Origin: Coturnix japonica
Lineage: Eukaryota; Chordata; Aves; Galliformes; Phasianidae
DNA length: 64,000 bases
Direction of reading: 5' to 3'
Assembly: GCF_001577835.2 (NCBI RefSeq)
Contig: NC_029543.1
Location: 1,810,199-1,874,198 of the forward strand
Shown here one piece after another: positions 45,301 to 56,991 of the stretch. The translations under genes were made by a program, and so were the position numbers. Every line of letters starts with the position of its first letter. Position 1 is the stretch's first letter. The notes under the pieces are model-generated. The model made no database searches, was not told where the DNA came from, and saw nothing but the letters and a program-made list of their open reading frames with translations.

Positions 45301-48300
45301 ACCAAGGAGAACCTGGCTGAGGTGGCAGCACCAGCAAAGGAGAAGGCAGAGAACATCCCCAGCGTGCAGAAGGTGGGCACAGCTGCTCCCCTGCAGGATC
45401 TGGATGGGAGGGGATGAAGCAGGGCAGGGGTTGGGGCTGGGTGTACAGAGCAATGAATGCGTGGTGCATCCACAGCTCGTGTCATCTCTCTTCTGTTTTG
45501 CAGAGTCCCCTGAGCACAGCTGTAGGTAGGTGACCCTGGATGCTGAATTGATGGTGGTTCCCCCTCCTGGGGCAGCAGGACCCTTGTGCTGGGCTGGGGG
45601 TGGGCACCAGCAGGACTGGGCAGGGGAACAGGGTGGCCTCAACCCCACATCCCCATCCCAATGTCCCCATCTGAACCCATCCCAACGTCCCCATCTCAAC
45701 CCATCCCAACTTCCCCATCTCAACCCATCCCAACATCCCCAACCCCCCGTGATGTCCTGTGGATGGGGGATCCCATCCTGGTGGTAGCCATGGAAGAGTC
45801 CCCATCCACCCCAGTGCCCATCCCAGGGTACACGAAGCACACGGATAAGCTGGGCATCATTTCAGCTAAGGCTGCCACTTCTCCTCTCCATTCCCAGCCG
45901 AGAAGAAGGTCTCCAGCAGCCCCATGAAGGCAGTGCAAGGCACTGACATGATGAAGGCAGGTACGTGCCCACTTCCACTTGAGGACTGCTCCCTCCTCCC
46001 GCCCTGCAGCACCTCTCAGCTCTCTGCCTTCCATGCACAACCCACCCCGCAGTTCTGCCACCAACGATCCCCACCGCTCGATGAGTTTCCGAGCCTGGGG
46101 CACAGAATGTCATTTATTTGCCATCAGATGGTTCATTTTTTTTTGCTGGAAGCCTGCGGCTGGTTCGCTGCTCGGGGTCCTCACTCTTCTCTCTCTGTTT
46201 CATGTCTCTGCTCTGGTTTAATCCTTTCCTCCTGCTCTTTTTGCTGCTTCTTGATGCAAGGGAGCAGAACGATGCGAGGCCAGGGCTGGGGAGGGGGCTG
46301 CCTGAGCTTGGCAATGGGATCAGTTGGGACCACAGGGCTGCAGGCAGCTCTGCTCCTGGAGAGAGTTTGCTCAGGTCTGTCGATGGCTCAGACAAGAAAT
46401 AAATCAGCTTTGGATCTTTGGAGCAAAGCATCACCAGGACGAGGTGACAGCAGGGACAGGGAGGGAGCTGATGCCCAGGAACAGCCATCCCATGAAGCAC
46501 AGTGCTCACCCTCAATGCTGCATCCCACCAGCACGAGCCTGGCTCCACGCTCAGGCCAGACAGACAGATGGACATGGTGGCCACCACCTGCCTTAATGCC
46601 CTCATTAAGGGGCACAGCTGGGTGCCAGCCTTGGGAACGCAGCACCTATGGAGGTAAGGGGATGCCAGCAGCTCCAGGACGGTGACGGTACCCATAGAAG
46701 GGCCATACCTGGGATGTCACACCTGCCTCTGCCTTCACTCCTCCTGGCTGCAGCCTGCTGCCTTGCTATCGCCGCTGAGCACTGCACCGCTGCGCCCACC
46801 CGCTGCTGCTCGGGAGCTCTGGGGCTGTAATGCTCACTGTGCTCTTTGTGTCCCAGCCATGTACTCAGTGGAGATCACGGTGGAGAAGGACAAAGTGACT
46901 GGGGAAACCAAAGTCCTATCCAGTACCACGCTTCTCCCCCAGAACCACTGTGTGCAAGGGATCAAAGTATACGAGGATGAGCTCAAAGGTATGGCCCCGT
47001 CCTGCACCTCCAGCAGGATTCAGGAGCAGAGGGAAGGGGATGAGGGACCAGCTGCCGAGCATCCCAATGGGCAGCAGGGTGAGGAAGGGCTGGAGCAGCT
47101 CCTGCTGTCCTTGCTGGCTCCATAGGGCAACATTCTGCACCCCATCCCACGTGGCGTGGAGCCATCCGATGGTGTGCACCATCCCAGGGGCTGCACATCA
47201 GTCTGTGCTGCTGGAGAGCAGAGGATCCATCACATCTGAAGGCCCAGGAGTGCATTCCAGCAGCGAGGGAAGGGGCATCAGCACTGTGTTATCCCGCTGT
47301 CATGGGCACCTCTGTCTGGGAAGGGGACAGGGCTGAGCTGTTGGGGAACCCCATGGCCCCACAGTGCCCAGGTTGGCAACAGGGAACCTGTCTCCAGGGT
47401 GAGAAGACAAAGATTTGGGGGAGAAAACAGCTTTAGGGAGCAGTGCCTGCTCTGGGGAACCTGTTCAGATGGGGCTGGTGGAACCAAGGGACGAGTGTGT
47501 CAGCAGTGAGGAGCAACAACACCACAGCCAGTCCTGCTCCGCAATGCCCTCCATCACCTCTGTCACCTTCATCATCTGCATCAACACAGTGGGACCCTGC
47601 ACTGCCTGGGGGTCCAGCACCCCCAGATCCTAGGGATCAACTCAGCATTGAGCAGCCTCAGAGGGCAGCCCCAGCCGTGCCAGATCCTCCTGCTTATTAT
47701 CTACTGCTCCACCGAGTGGGTTCTGCAGCTATTGCACTGCTCATCACATGATGCTCCAGGTCAAGTGGAAAACATGATGGGCTGGAAGCCACCCTCACCA
47801 CGGCCCCGCAGTGCTGTGAGCACCCAGCAGCACAGGATTGGGTCCCCCCATGGGCACTGGGGTGCACTGCAGCTGGGTGCTCAGCTGGGGTTGGCAGTGG
47901 TGGTGGTGATGTGCTGCAGAGCATTGCCACAGCTCAGACACCACAGCACCAACTGGGTTTTGAAGCTCTGCAGGTACTGGGGTGCTGAGCTGGGGGTGGC
48001 AGGGGCAAACCCTCTCCTCCAACCCCCTTTTTCCCTCACCATCTTTCTCTTGTCCCTGCAGTGGTGCATGCAGTGGGTGCTGAGGATGGAGCTCTGCAGA
48101 ATGGGGCGCAGCCACTCAGCTCCTCGGAGGTGGATGAGCTCCTGCACAAGGCGGATGAGGTGACACTGGGTGAAGCTACGGTGAGTGGGGAGGCTCCGGG
48201 CAGTGCCACGTCCAGCCAGAAGGCAACACCAAGGAGGGAGATCACGGGGCTGCAGGCAAAGCCAAGGGAAAACTCCACGGAGGGCACAGAGCCGAGCCGG

Positions 48301-48615
48301 GAGCAGCCGGTCACCATGATCTTTATGGGCTACCAGAATGTGGAGGATGAGAATGAGACCAAGAAGGTGCTGGGGCTGGAGGGTACCATCAAAGCTGAGC
48401 TGGTGGTGATTGAGGACGCCGAGAGCAAGCCAGAACCAGCAAGCCAGGACCACGCACCGCCCAATGGCACCGCGCTGGAACCGGCGGCCGCCCCAATGCA
48501 GGGGGATGAAGTGCCAGGTGGGCAGAAAGCGGACACCAACGCCATGGAAGCCAAGGAGGCTGAGCCAGATATGGACGCGAAGAAGCAGCGCTGCAAATGC
48601 TGCACGGTGATGTGA
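36128..48615 (+). CDS. PALM: Paralemmin-1, lipidated membrane-shaping protein
   Basis: Membrane-anchored phosphoprotein of neuronal processes and lens that promotes filopodia and spines. Coding exons: 36128-36132, 43037-43085, 43972-44052, 44146-44276, 45252-45372, 45504-45525, 45898-45960, 46857-46988, 48062-48615. They total 385 aa in frame, against about 387 in human. The first coding exon supplies only ATGGA before a 6.9-kb intron. Exons 2-5 encode the N-terminal coiled coil (ERLQAIAEKRKRQTEIENK, QLEDDRRQLQHLK, SKALRERWLLEGTPSS). Exon 8 has AMYSVEITVEKDKVTGET. Exon 9 holds PLSSSEVDELLHKADEVTL, the MIFMGYQNVEDENETKKV block and the C-terminus CKCCTVM: a CaaX box (CTVM) for prenylation next to cysteines known to be palmitoylated. 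The tiny 22-nt exon 6 and exons 7 and 8 are candidates for the alternative splicing known in the family. Confidence 0.96.
36600..36660. repeat. G-rich tract, quadruplex-prone, in PALM intron 1
   Basis: Run of GGGG blocks separated by one to four bases (GGAGATGGGGAGGGGGATGG and following). Lies about 480 bp after the first coding exon. Confidence 0.6.
39780..39885. promoter_or_regulatory. Candidate enhancer in PALM intron 1 (FOX, SOX and nuclear-receptor motifs)
   Basis: After an A-run, the sequence has GCAAATAAACATTATTGTTT (a fork-head core AAATAAACA overlapping a SOX-like ATTATTGTTT) and then ACAAAAGGTCATGG, an extended nuclear-receptor half-site (AAAGGTCA). Dense, ordered motifs in a large intron. 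Function is inferred. Confidence 0.35.
40300..40570. promoter_or_regulatory. CpG-rich patch with repeated X-box-like half-sites in PALM intron 1
   Basis: About 270 bp rich in CpG, unlike the surrounding intron. Within 40438-40492 there are four near-direct repeats of TTACCAT or its variants (ATTACCATGG, GTTACCATAG, GTTTCCATGG, GTTACCAGGG) at 13-17 bp spacing, resembling RFX half-sites (GTTRCC). It could be an internal promoter or an RFX-responsive enhancer; a GTGAG-type donor sits nearby at about 40528. No coding exon was recognised. Confidence 0.4.
42480..42570. promoter_or_regulatory. Candidate regulatory islet in PALM intron 1
   Basis: Contains CTCCAATTACTGCC and CAGCTAATTGCTTCGTTAGC, two TAAT-type homeobox cores near 42510-42545 in complex sequence with CpGs. 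Inference only. Confidence 0.28.
43339..43604. repeat. 21-bp minisatellite in PALM intron 2
   Basis: About 13 tandem copies of GCAGCTCCTTGCTCCCCCAT plus A, clean on the left and shortened to 20-21 bp with substitutions on the right. As 21 is a multiple of three, it creates open frames on both strands (SSLLPHS; GAAMGEQ) that are repeat artefacts. Lies 250 bp after exon 2. Confidence 0.9.
45651..45745. repeat. 25-bp minisatellite in PALM intron 6
   Basis: About four tandem copies of a 25-bp unit beginning CCATCTCAACCCATCCCAAC. Located between the tiny exon 6 and exon 7. Confidence 0.85.
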
Positions 48616-50315
48616 GCCCCCGCCGAGCCCACCCCATCCCCACATCCCCACATCCCCATCCAGCTCCCCGCAGGACACAGGGTTACTGACCGGACACGGC
48701 ACCCTTCTTGTTTTTCATAAGAACTGGGGAAATCCAACGTTGTGTTTGGAAAACCTTCACCAAACGGCAGCGCATCGAGGCCACGGCACCGCCCTGCCTG
48801 CCCGACCCCCACTCTGTGCACACCCCTCCAGTGCTGCGTGTGATATTTATTAGAGACCCCCCTCAACCTCCCCACCTCGCCACCCCCTTCCCCACAGCCC
48901 TGCCTACCCCGGCGCTCTCCTGCTGGGATGCCCCGGAGCCTTCCCTCCTTCCATCCACCATCAGAAGATGACGGCAGCCAGGAGGACCCGTGCCCACCCA
49001 ACCCTGCGTGGCAGCTTTCATATCTGGCACCCATTTCTTCAGCCCAGCTCCATGCTGTTGTCTGCACTGTGATGCCAGGACAAGGACCGGGCACGGCTCC
49101 CCCGGCGCCAGCACCAGCCTGGACCCAGCTGTGCCCTCCTGAAGACCCCTGCCCCAATTCACGCAGCCACCACCAGGTACCGATGTTGCCCACTGCTGCT
49201 GCTCCATGGCCATTCCTCCATCCTGGTGCTGGATGCTCAGCTGTGTCTGGGTGCCCATTGCCCACCCAGGGGTGTGGGGTTGGCAGCAAGAGGAGGGACA
49301 GCTGCAGATCCCAGCCTATAGGGGTGGGATGGGAGCTGGAATCTACCTGCTGGGCTCTGCAGCAGTAGGATGTGGCTCAGCTCCGTGTGGCTGAACCGAC
49401 CCTTGTGCTGGCAGCTTTGCAGAGCCCGTTTATCCAGCACCTCTGTCAGATCCCCAGCCCAGCTCTCTCTGGGTTTTTGCGGTGCCCCCAGGTGCTGTCT
49501 CTGTGCCGGTGGTGCAGTGAAGGGTCACAGCTCCATGGCAGCTGCCCCACTCCCTGCCCTGTGCTCCAGCCATCAGCGGGGATCTCACCACCAGCACCAG
49601 CGTTTCCTCCCCACTGTGACCTGCTGGGGCAGGAGGAAGGGTGCGGGGCCCCTGTGGGTGCTGAGCTCTGTCCATCCCCAGGACAGCCCCATTGCCAGCC
49701 CTAAAATGAGGTGCTTGCTGCATCCCATCTCCCACCAGCTATTGGTGGGCACATGGCTGTGCTCTGCGCTGTCTCCACATCCCTGAGTTCTGGCTAAAAG
49801 CCTCCAGGAGAGGTGGAACCTCATGGGGTCTCAAGCAGAACCTCTGCTGCCTGCTGTGGGAGCCACCAGCAGGGACACAGCCCGGCAGTCCCAGCATTGG
49901 GGTGCTGGGGGAGATCTACCCCACTCATCCCTGGGGATCCAGGCCCCCAGCGGGGCTGCATGTCACCTCCTTCCACCCCCCTTCCATGGGTGCTGACCCC
50001 AATTTAGGGCCCCCTCTCGCCCTCAGCACCCACTGCTCCTCGGTCACCTTTGGGCCCAGCACCGACCCCGGGCAGGAGCAGATCCGGGCCCTGCAGGGCT
50101 GGGGCTGGGGGGTAGCAGCAGTGAGGACCCGGCCATGCCCCAGCCCCAACCTGCAGAGCCCCACACCGTCCCCCCCCAGCTCAGCTGAAGTGCACTTCCT
50201 GCTCTCCCGTGCTTTTTACCTGTGATGAAGCCGTTTGAAGTTTCCCTTCCTCCCCCCCCACCCCTGTTGTTTGTAAGACACCTGAACCAAGCAAATAAAC
50301 TGTGTGAATAACCAG
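48616..50315 (+). other. PALM: PALM 3' UTR
   Basis: About 1.7 kb of GC-rich non-coding sequence after the stop at 48613-48615, ending at AATAAA (50294-50299). Open frames here are noise. Confidence 0.6.
50294..50299 (+). terminator. PALM poly(A) signal (AATAAA)
   Basis: AATAAA preceded by AGCA and followed by CTGTGTGAATAACC. The first canonical signal after the stop codon, followed by T/GT-rich sequence. Confidence 0.7.
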
Positions 50316-50319
50316 CCCT

Positions 50320-53070
50320 TTGCCTCTGCTTCTGACTGGGGAGCAAGTTGAGCAGAGCACCCCCAGCTGTGCTCAGTGCCTGGGTATAGGGGGGCTGAAA
50401 GGGCTGGGATTGGGGTGGGGATGATGGAGATGAGCCATCCCGATCCCACAAAGCACCATGAGGATGCTGCATGTACAGTGAGGGGGTGTAGCAGGGGGGG
50501 GGCTGTTATCCCAAGGGGACAGTGATGGGGAATGGACCTCCAGGGACCACCACTGTGTGGCTACATGTCTCCATCTATGCAGTGGTGGGGGTCCCATGGA
50601 TCTCACTGCACCCCAGGGGGCAGCACTGGCATCAGGTCATGCCCGGGATCTCATATTTGGGACCTGTGCCCAGCTGAGCCCGTTGGCAGAGCTGCCCCAG
50701 GGCTGTGCACACACGGCTGTGCCCACTTCAGGGTGTGGTGTTCAGCAGCCACTGGTTTGGACTTTGTCTCAGCCCCACAGTAAAACAGGCACTGCTTTCC
50801 CTTCCCGGAAACACAGAGCTGCAGGTAGCTGTGCCACCGACACCGTGTGCCTGGTAAGGGGGTGCTGGGCTGCTCCCATGGGAGATGTGGGGCGGTATGG
50901 GGTTAAATGGGGTAAATGGGGTTTCCCAGTGCTCTACAGCCAGAAGCAGTGGGGTACAGCACCAATGCTCATCTCAGACCCAGGGCAGCAGGTAGGGTGG
51001 GATGGGCTGTGTGAGATGGGTGGGATCTGTTTGGTCAGAGCAGGATGAGAATGGGGATGTTCTGCCCCAAAGAGAAGAGCAGAGCATGGAGTGGGCATTA
51101 ATCAGGGTGAGCCATGATGCCTGGTGTGAGGCTGGTGCTCAGGACAGGAAAAAAGAGGGATATGGGGGGGCTGATGGCAAGGCCAGGAGCAATGAGGCTG
51201 CCATGCCAGTGCCAGCACCCACCCGGCCCTGCCTGTGCAAACACGGGGTTATCAGGCAGCTGGCAATGGTGAGCACCAAGCCAGGAGAGGCCCCGAGGTG
51301 TAAACAGGAGAGTGAGAGCTGCCCCAGCTTGTTTGATCAGGGGGCCAGGCTGCAGCCCCAGCCCTATATGGCTCAGAGCAGTGGGGTGCTGTGTCCCCAT
51401 GTCACCACCTCACCCCAAGGAGCAGCTCAAGCTTTAGCCCAGGTTGGCAGAGCAAACCTCAAAGCCAAGGCTCAGGGCTGGAGCACAGGGAAGCTGTAAC
51501 TCCACCTCTTGTGGCTGCAGGAAGGCAGGTGGTGCCCAGCAGGAGTTTTTGCATTGGTGCAATGGTGCAGCAGTGCATGGTCGGTGCATGAATGCACCCT
51601 GCTGCATTGGTGCATCAGCGTGTGTGCTGTGGTCCAAGTGACTGCAGGCGTGGGAGCCCTGGCACAGGGCAGTGGGTGGGAGGGGGGGGTTGGGAACAGG
51701 ACACTGAACTGGGGCCAGTGATGAGCCCAGCTGAATTCTTGGAATTCCTCCATCGATGCTGGCTGTGCTTATCAGGGCCACGCAGCACCCACAGCACTGA
51801 GCCACTCCCCAGAGCACACAGCTCAGCTGGGCACCCTACACAGCCACATCGGGGCATGGGACCCATACACCAATGGCTCCAGGACTGTAAGTGCAGCGCG
51901 GTGGGGCAGGAGCGAGGGTTGAGGGCAGGGGCAGCTCACATAGGGTGGGTACAGGAGGTGTGTGAGCACCCTGACCACACTTACTGTGGGTGCAGGGCGG
52001 ACTGCAGTAAACCCAGCTTGCTCCTGTTGAAGCAGCAGGGCTGGGAGCAGCAGGGAGCATTTGCATGGGATGTGTGGACGTGTGGCACGATGCACACCAG
52101 GGCCAGAACAGCTGGGTGCTGCTGTGTCACCCTCTGAAAGGACTTTTGTCCCTTCCTGATGTGATAAGGTGTGGGCAGGCAGTGAGTTTTCATTGCCTGG
52201 TTCACTACAGGCTGTAAAAAAGCAATAACGAATTACGGGTAGAGAATTAATGAGGTTACAGGAATTCAGCTGGAGCACAGAGCAGCCAGGAGTGACCCTC
52301 CCCAGCACAGCTGGGTTCACAGTGCATCTCTGATGCCCCAACTGCTCCTATTGGCATCAGTGCTGCCCATCCCTGGGCAGAAATACCCCAGCAGGGCAAG
52401 GGGGTGGAATGCAGCACCTGCAGCAGCACTGCATTGCAAAGGCATGCAGCAAGAAGGGGGCACGAGGTGCTGATGCTGGGTTTCTGTGTCCCCCAGCATA
52501 GGGCTGGGCAGGCATTGCGTGCTGCATTACGTGCTGCATTACTGCATTGCGTGCTGCATTGCGTGCTGCATTACTGCATTGCGTGCTGCAGGGCTGGAAC
52601 CCATTCTTGCCACCCTGCCCTGCCCTGGGAGCTGCTTTCCCACCCAGCCCAAGCCCATTTAGCAGCAGGAGAACCGGCGCCAAGGTCAGGGCATGTGTTT
52701 ACTCCCATGTGTGACACATGGGTTAAAGTCTCTTATTTTTATGAGCCCTGAAACCATTTTGGTTATCTTTACTGTTTCAATAACGGCAGTTATTTGGAGT
52801 TTCCTTCCTATAAATGGACAAGAAAGTCCCAGCAAGGTGTCATCAGTTCCTATCCCAGCCATGAGGCCACATACCCAATGGTACCCATGGCAGCCCATGC
52901 GTTAGGAGTGGTTCAAGAGCTGCCACTTGTGGGTCAATGGAGCAAAAGACTTTTACAACATCGTTATTCCATGTGATGGTGTCTGCCTATGGGCGTTGCT
53001 CAGTCACTGCAGTTCTGGGTCAGGGAGAGCTGTGTTGCTCATTGATGTGCCCTGCCTGATGTTTCTCCTA
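50320..53070. other. Intergenic interval PALM - MISP, including MISP upstream sequence
   Basis: No recognised coding exon. Any untranslated first exon and promoter of MISP must lie here or immediately left; they could not be identified. Contains a 12-bp tandem repeat at 52512-52590. Confidence 0.45.
52512..52590. repeat. 12-bp tandem repeat (GCGTGCTGCATT)
   Basis: About six copies of GCGTGCTGCATT, some joined by an inserted ACTGCATT. It lies about 500 bp upstream of the MISP coding exon. Confidence 0.85.
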
Positions 53071-53185
53071 TTTACAGGGCCAGCAGGATCTCACTTTGCA
53101 CTCCGGACACCTCCAGGTGAGCACAGAGCCCACGCAGCCCCACGAAGAGCTCAGCAAAGCATTGGATGCTGACAGAGACCAGGAG

Positions 53186-55775
53186 ATGGACAGGGTCACC
53201 CGGCACATGGTCTTCCAGTACCCACACACACGCGACCATCAAGGCGATGCATCCACAGATGGAGACGATGATGTATTTGGCTACAGCAGCCAGAAGGAAA
53301 ACGGCTACGAGCAGAGAACCAGGCTGAAGTCACCCTCGTATTTCCTGGAGGGTGGAAAGGATGTGTGGAACCCATCCCCAGACAGGGAGTCCCAGCTGGA
53401 GGTGGTGAGGTCGGGGAGCCTGTATGACCTCAGGGCTTACAGGGGTGAGAAGAAGCCCTCTAAGATGTATGAGGATGATGAGCCAGATCCATATAGGCTG
53501 CAAACCCTAAACATCTCCCCTGAAAAAGCAAAGGAGTTGGAGGATAAGAGGAGGGAGGTGATCCGGGGCCAGGTGGTGAGGAAGAGCTCCACTATGGCTG
53601 AGAAGTGGAGCTCCATGGATGAGCTGAGCTCCATCACAAGTGGGCAAAGCCCTGGCGTCCCCGGTGCCTTTGCCATCTGCTTTGATAAAGCTTCACCAGG
53701 CCGGGCTGTGACACCCGTGGACCCAGACAGCATCGATAGGGAGCAGATCAACTTCTCGGCTGCACGGCAGCAGTTCCTCATGCTGGAAAAGAGCAGCCCT
53801 GGTGCTTTGCTCAGCCCAGGGTACACCCCGTCCCCAAGGTCGGAGGTGACGGTCAGAACCTCCAGGCAGGAGTGGCACAGCCCTGACACCATCACAAGGG
53901 CTGAGAGGGGCCGTGGTGACACCACGGGGTCCACACAGGGCAGGATGGATCAGAGCATCTATACGGTGTACAACGTGCAGCACCAGGCCTTGGGGAAGGA
54001 AGAGGGCTATGGCCACGGGAAGGGTAACACCAACATCTCCCATCCCATGGGGAAAACACTCGGCCTGGCCAGAGCATCGTCCAGGGATGACCTGGATTCA
54101 GGGCTGGGGGAGATGTACAGTGCTGGATACAGCAGCAATGGCAGCGATGTCCCCAACGGCCTCGGGGATGTGAAGGATGGTGGGGGCTCAGCGGAGGGCA
54201 GCGGTGAGACCCCCATCGAGAGGGAGATCCGGAGGGCACTGGAGAGGGAGGAGAGCCTATGGAAGGAGCGGGGCATGCAGAGGCTCACATCCAGCAGCGA
54301 GCTGGTGGAGATCCAGACCAAACCACTGCTGTCCCTGCACACATCCCCGGCACAGGGAAGGAAAGGGAAGGACAAAGGCCGAGCATCCTTTAACGTCCAA
54401 CGGGAAATAGAAAAGGAAACAAAACGCGAGGAAGACCTGCGGAGGCAGGGCAGGCTGCCGGGGCTGTACGACCGCGGCACACAGCAGGAGCTGGGCGAGC
54501 TCCGGAGGGTTTTCGAGCAGGACGAGCAGCCGCCGTCCTCCAACCGCAGGGTGTCCGAGCGGCCTCGGAGCCCCGGAGACGGCCTTAACGACGGCACCCG
54601 CACCGGGAGGGCCCTGTACAGCTCTGCGGTGACACCTCCGCACCAACGGGGCCGGGATGAGCTCTGGTCCTACGAGCGCGTTTCCGCCGGCACAAGGGAG
54701 GATTCAGCGGGAGGAAGGCTGCCCGGCTCCACCCCGAGCCCCGTCCTGCGTAGGGAGCACTTCGCCCTCAGCTTCTGGCAGCCCCGTATCTCCATCTCCG
54801 ACGGTATGAGCACGAGGAGGGAGCTGAGCCCCGACGGCCGGGACGAGCAGTACACGCTGCGCACGTGGAGGCCGCAGCGCTCGGCGTTGATCGAGGAGGA
54901 GATCCGAAGCGATCTGCAGCGAGAGGAGGAGCTGCAAGAACAGCGGAGGAGGCGGCTGATGGACGGCGGGGACGGCACCTCCAGGGAGAGCTCCCGTTCG
55001 AGGCACAGCTCGGGTAAGAGCACGGCCGGCCCCGCTCCGCGAGTCCGACGGTGTCCGCTTAGGGACCGGCACGTCGGGTTGTGGGGCTCCGTGTAGGGAC
55101 AGGGAGGGACAATGCAGAGCTCTACATGCAGCGTCTCTTTCTATCCGCAGCCGCCTCGGGTGCCAGCGGCAGTTATTCGGTGTCCGTCTCTCCGGTCCCG
55201 GCCCCGCAGCAGCCGGGTGTTCTGAGCCTGGTGACATCCTTCACCCCGCTGCGGCTCAGCTGCTCCGAGAGCTCCGGGCCCGATTCGTTGCGGTGCAGCC
55301 CGTCGGAAGAGAGGAGGAGGAGGACGAAGGAGGAGGGCAAGGTGAGGCGTGGGGAGGTGGGAGTGCCTTGATGGTGTGAAACGCTCTTCCCCCCTTTTTC
55401 CCACGATGCGCTGAACCTTTGTTTCTCTCTTTTCTCAGTACGCGGGCATCGAACCCATCGACAGGATCAACACGGAGGTACGGCCCTGTCTGTGCTGGGG
55501 GGCTCCGGGGGGGGCTGTGCGCTGAGTCCGCCCCTGCTCGTCCCTCATCCGCCGGGCGGGGGCAGCGGAGCGCGGACTTGACCGAGGAATAGGAGGGTTG
55601 TCTGCAAGCGAGGCGTCTGTTCAACATAATTAATAATAATGATAATAAAAGGCTTCTTCATTAAAAGAAAACCATTCTGTTTCCGCAGGTGGTGGAGAGC
55701 ACGCGGGTGGTGCGGCACCAGAGCGCTATGGGGCAGCGCTGGGAGAGCGGGCAGCTGAGCACCGACAGCGACTGA
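53186..55775 (+). CDS. MISP: Mitotic spindle positioning protein (actin-bundling)
   Basis: In mammals MISP binds and bundles actin, is phosphorylated in mitosis by CDK1/PLK1 and helps orient the spindle. Coding exons 53186-55013, 55151-55341, 55439-55477 and 55689-55775 join in frame to about 714 aa, close to human (~680). The large exon begins at an acceptor at about 53077. An ATG at 53096 is in frame, but the one at 53186 gives MDRVTR, the same start as in human, so it is preferred. Recognisable blocks are VIRGQVVRKSSTMA, REQINFSAARQQFLMLE, TPIEREIRRALEREE, ELVEIQTKPLL, FNVQREIEKETKREED, GASGSYSVSVSP, YAGIEPIDRINTE and VTRH-like VVRHQSAMGQRWES. Much of the rest is disordered, rich in Ser/Pro/Arg/Glu. 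Position after PALM matches human. Confidence 0.92.
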
Positions 55776-56059
55776 TGGGGGTGGAGGGATGGGGGCTGTG
55801 CAGGTCCGATCCATTCAAGGGGGGTGGGGGGGTCTGTGTAGATCCGAACAGCTGATCCGATCCATTCCACGTCCGTGTTTGCTTTCACCTTGTTCCCTTT
55901 GAGGTGAAGCAATACTTTGTTTTTATTTAAAGGGGGGAGGGGGGGAGGATCCGATCATTTTGTTTTAATTACTTCTGCAAGGAGACGGCTGGGTGGAGAG
56001 AAATCATACGGTGATGGAAGGTCCTTGTCATTGCAAGCTGTGCTTCTGGCTTATATAAA

Positions 56060-56222
56060 AATAAATGGAGTGGTTTTAGGCTTTCAGGTAACGGCCAAGA
56101 AAAGGCCCCAGGGCTGACATGCAGAATCGAGGGGAAACGGAGGCTTCAGATGGAGTCGTTGATCTGCTGAGGCACGGTGATACGTGATGTATCGATGCTG
56201 TTTATATTGCTAATTTATTAAA
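56060..56222 (+). terminator. MISP poly(A) signals
   Basis: AATAAA at 56060-56065 and ATTAAA at 56217-56222, the latter followed by TCGTAGCTCTCTCTCTATCT. Either could end the transcript; the 3' UTR is about 300-470 bp. Confidence 0.5.
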
Positions 56223-56504
56223 GTCGTAGCTCTCTCTCTATCTCACTTGGTGCAGTTTGTGTGTCGGGTAGAGCTGGAGCGCTGCTTGGGGTCCTCGTGT
56301 GACACCAGAAGGGTCAGGAGCATTGCAGGACTTCCCTCCAGCTTGTTCCCTTCTGCTGCTTCCCCTTTCAGTCCCAGAACCGATAGGTGGGATTTCAAAC
56401 CCCCTCCCTGCAATCAAAAGAGGAAAAGAAAGCAGTTTTGCAGAAGTCTTCAGTAGTCACTTCCCTTGGAAGGGCTGTTCCCTGAGCCACGCAGTCAGGT
56501 TGGC

Positions 56505-56560
56505 AATCACAGAACCACAACACGAAGGGGTGGGAAGGAACCCTCAGCCTTTGTTTCTGC
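56505..56560 (-). mobile_element. Short CR1-like 3'-end fragment
   Basis: ATCACAGAACCACAACACG followed by GGGTGGGAAGGAACCC matches the reverse complement of the CR1 3' terminus. Diverged and short; lies between the convergent ends of MISP and the KIAA1958-like gene. Confidence 0.45.
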
Positions 56561-56597
56561 TGTTTTAGAACAGGCAGACAACATCAAGCGAAAGTGT

Positions 56598-56603
56598 TTT
56601 ATT
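56598..56603 (-). terminator. KIAA1958-like distal poly(A) signal (AATAAA)
   Basis: AATAAA on the minus strand, about 390 bp beyond the stop codon at 56992. Ends the long transcript only about 350 bp from the MISP 3' end. Confidence 0.55.
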
Positions 56604-56991
56604 TGAATGCATCAACAATTCAACGCAACAACTTGCCTGGACTGGAAGAGAATATATTGACTGAACGGCAATTGAACAGCTGAAGAAGTTGATTGTGGCA
56701 GCTAACGAGCCCTATCCCAGTTAATAGCTGTTCTATCACACTACTAATAACACTGTAGAACACTGACTTTGTTTTTGCAAACACAAAACTTAACATCCTC
56801 CTTTCTAACTAACTGAACTGTCAGCGCTGTAGAATAACAGAACCTTCACCTGAGAATGAAAGCAATGCAAACCTGCAGGCTTTGTGTCCTCAGGTGAAAC
56901 AAGAGAATTCAACCTCTACTATAACTTCTCAAATACAACTTCAGAACACGCTCCTTTCCAAGGGAAATTAAGTGAATGAATGAAGTGCCTT

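Noticed and set aside
48330-49289. 319-codon open frame on the minus strand
   Set aside because: It is antisense to PALM exon 9 and its 3' UTR. It has no recognisable domain, and the plus frame here is clearly PALM.
53096-53185. Upstream in-frame ATG for MISP
   Set aside because: Human MISP starts MDRVTR, matching the ATG at 53186. The upstream stretch has no counterpart that I recall.
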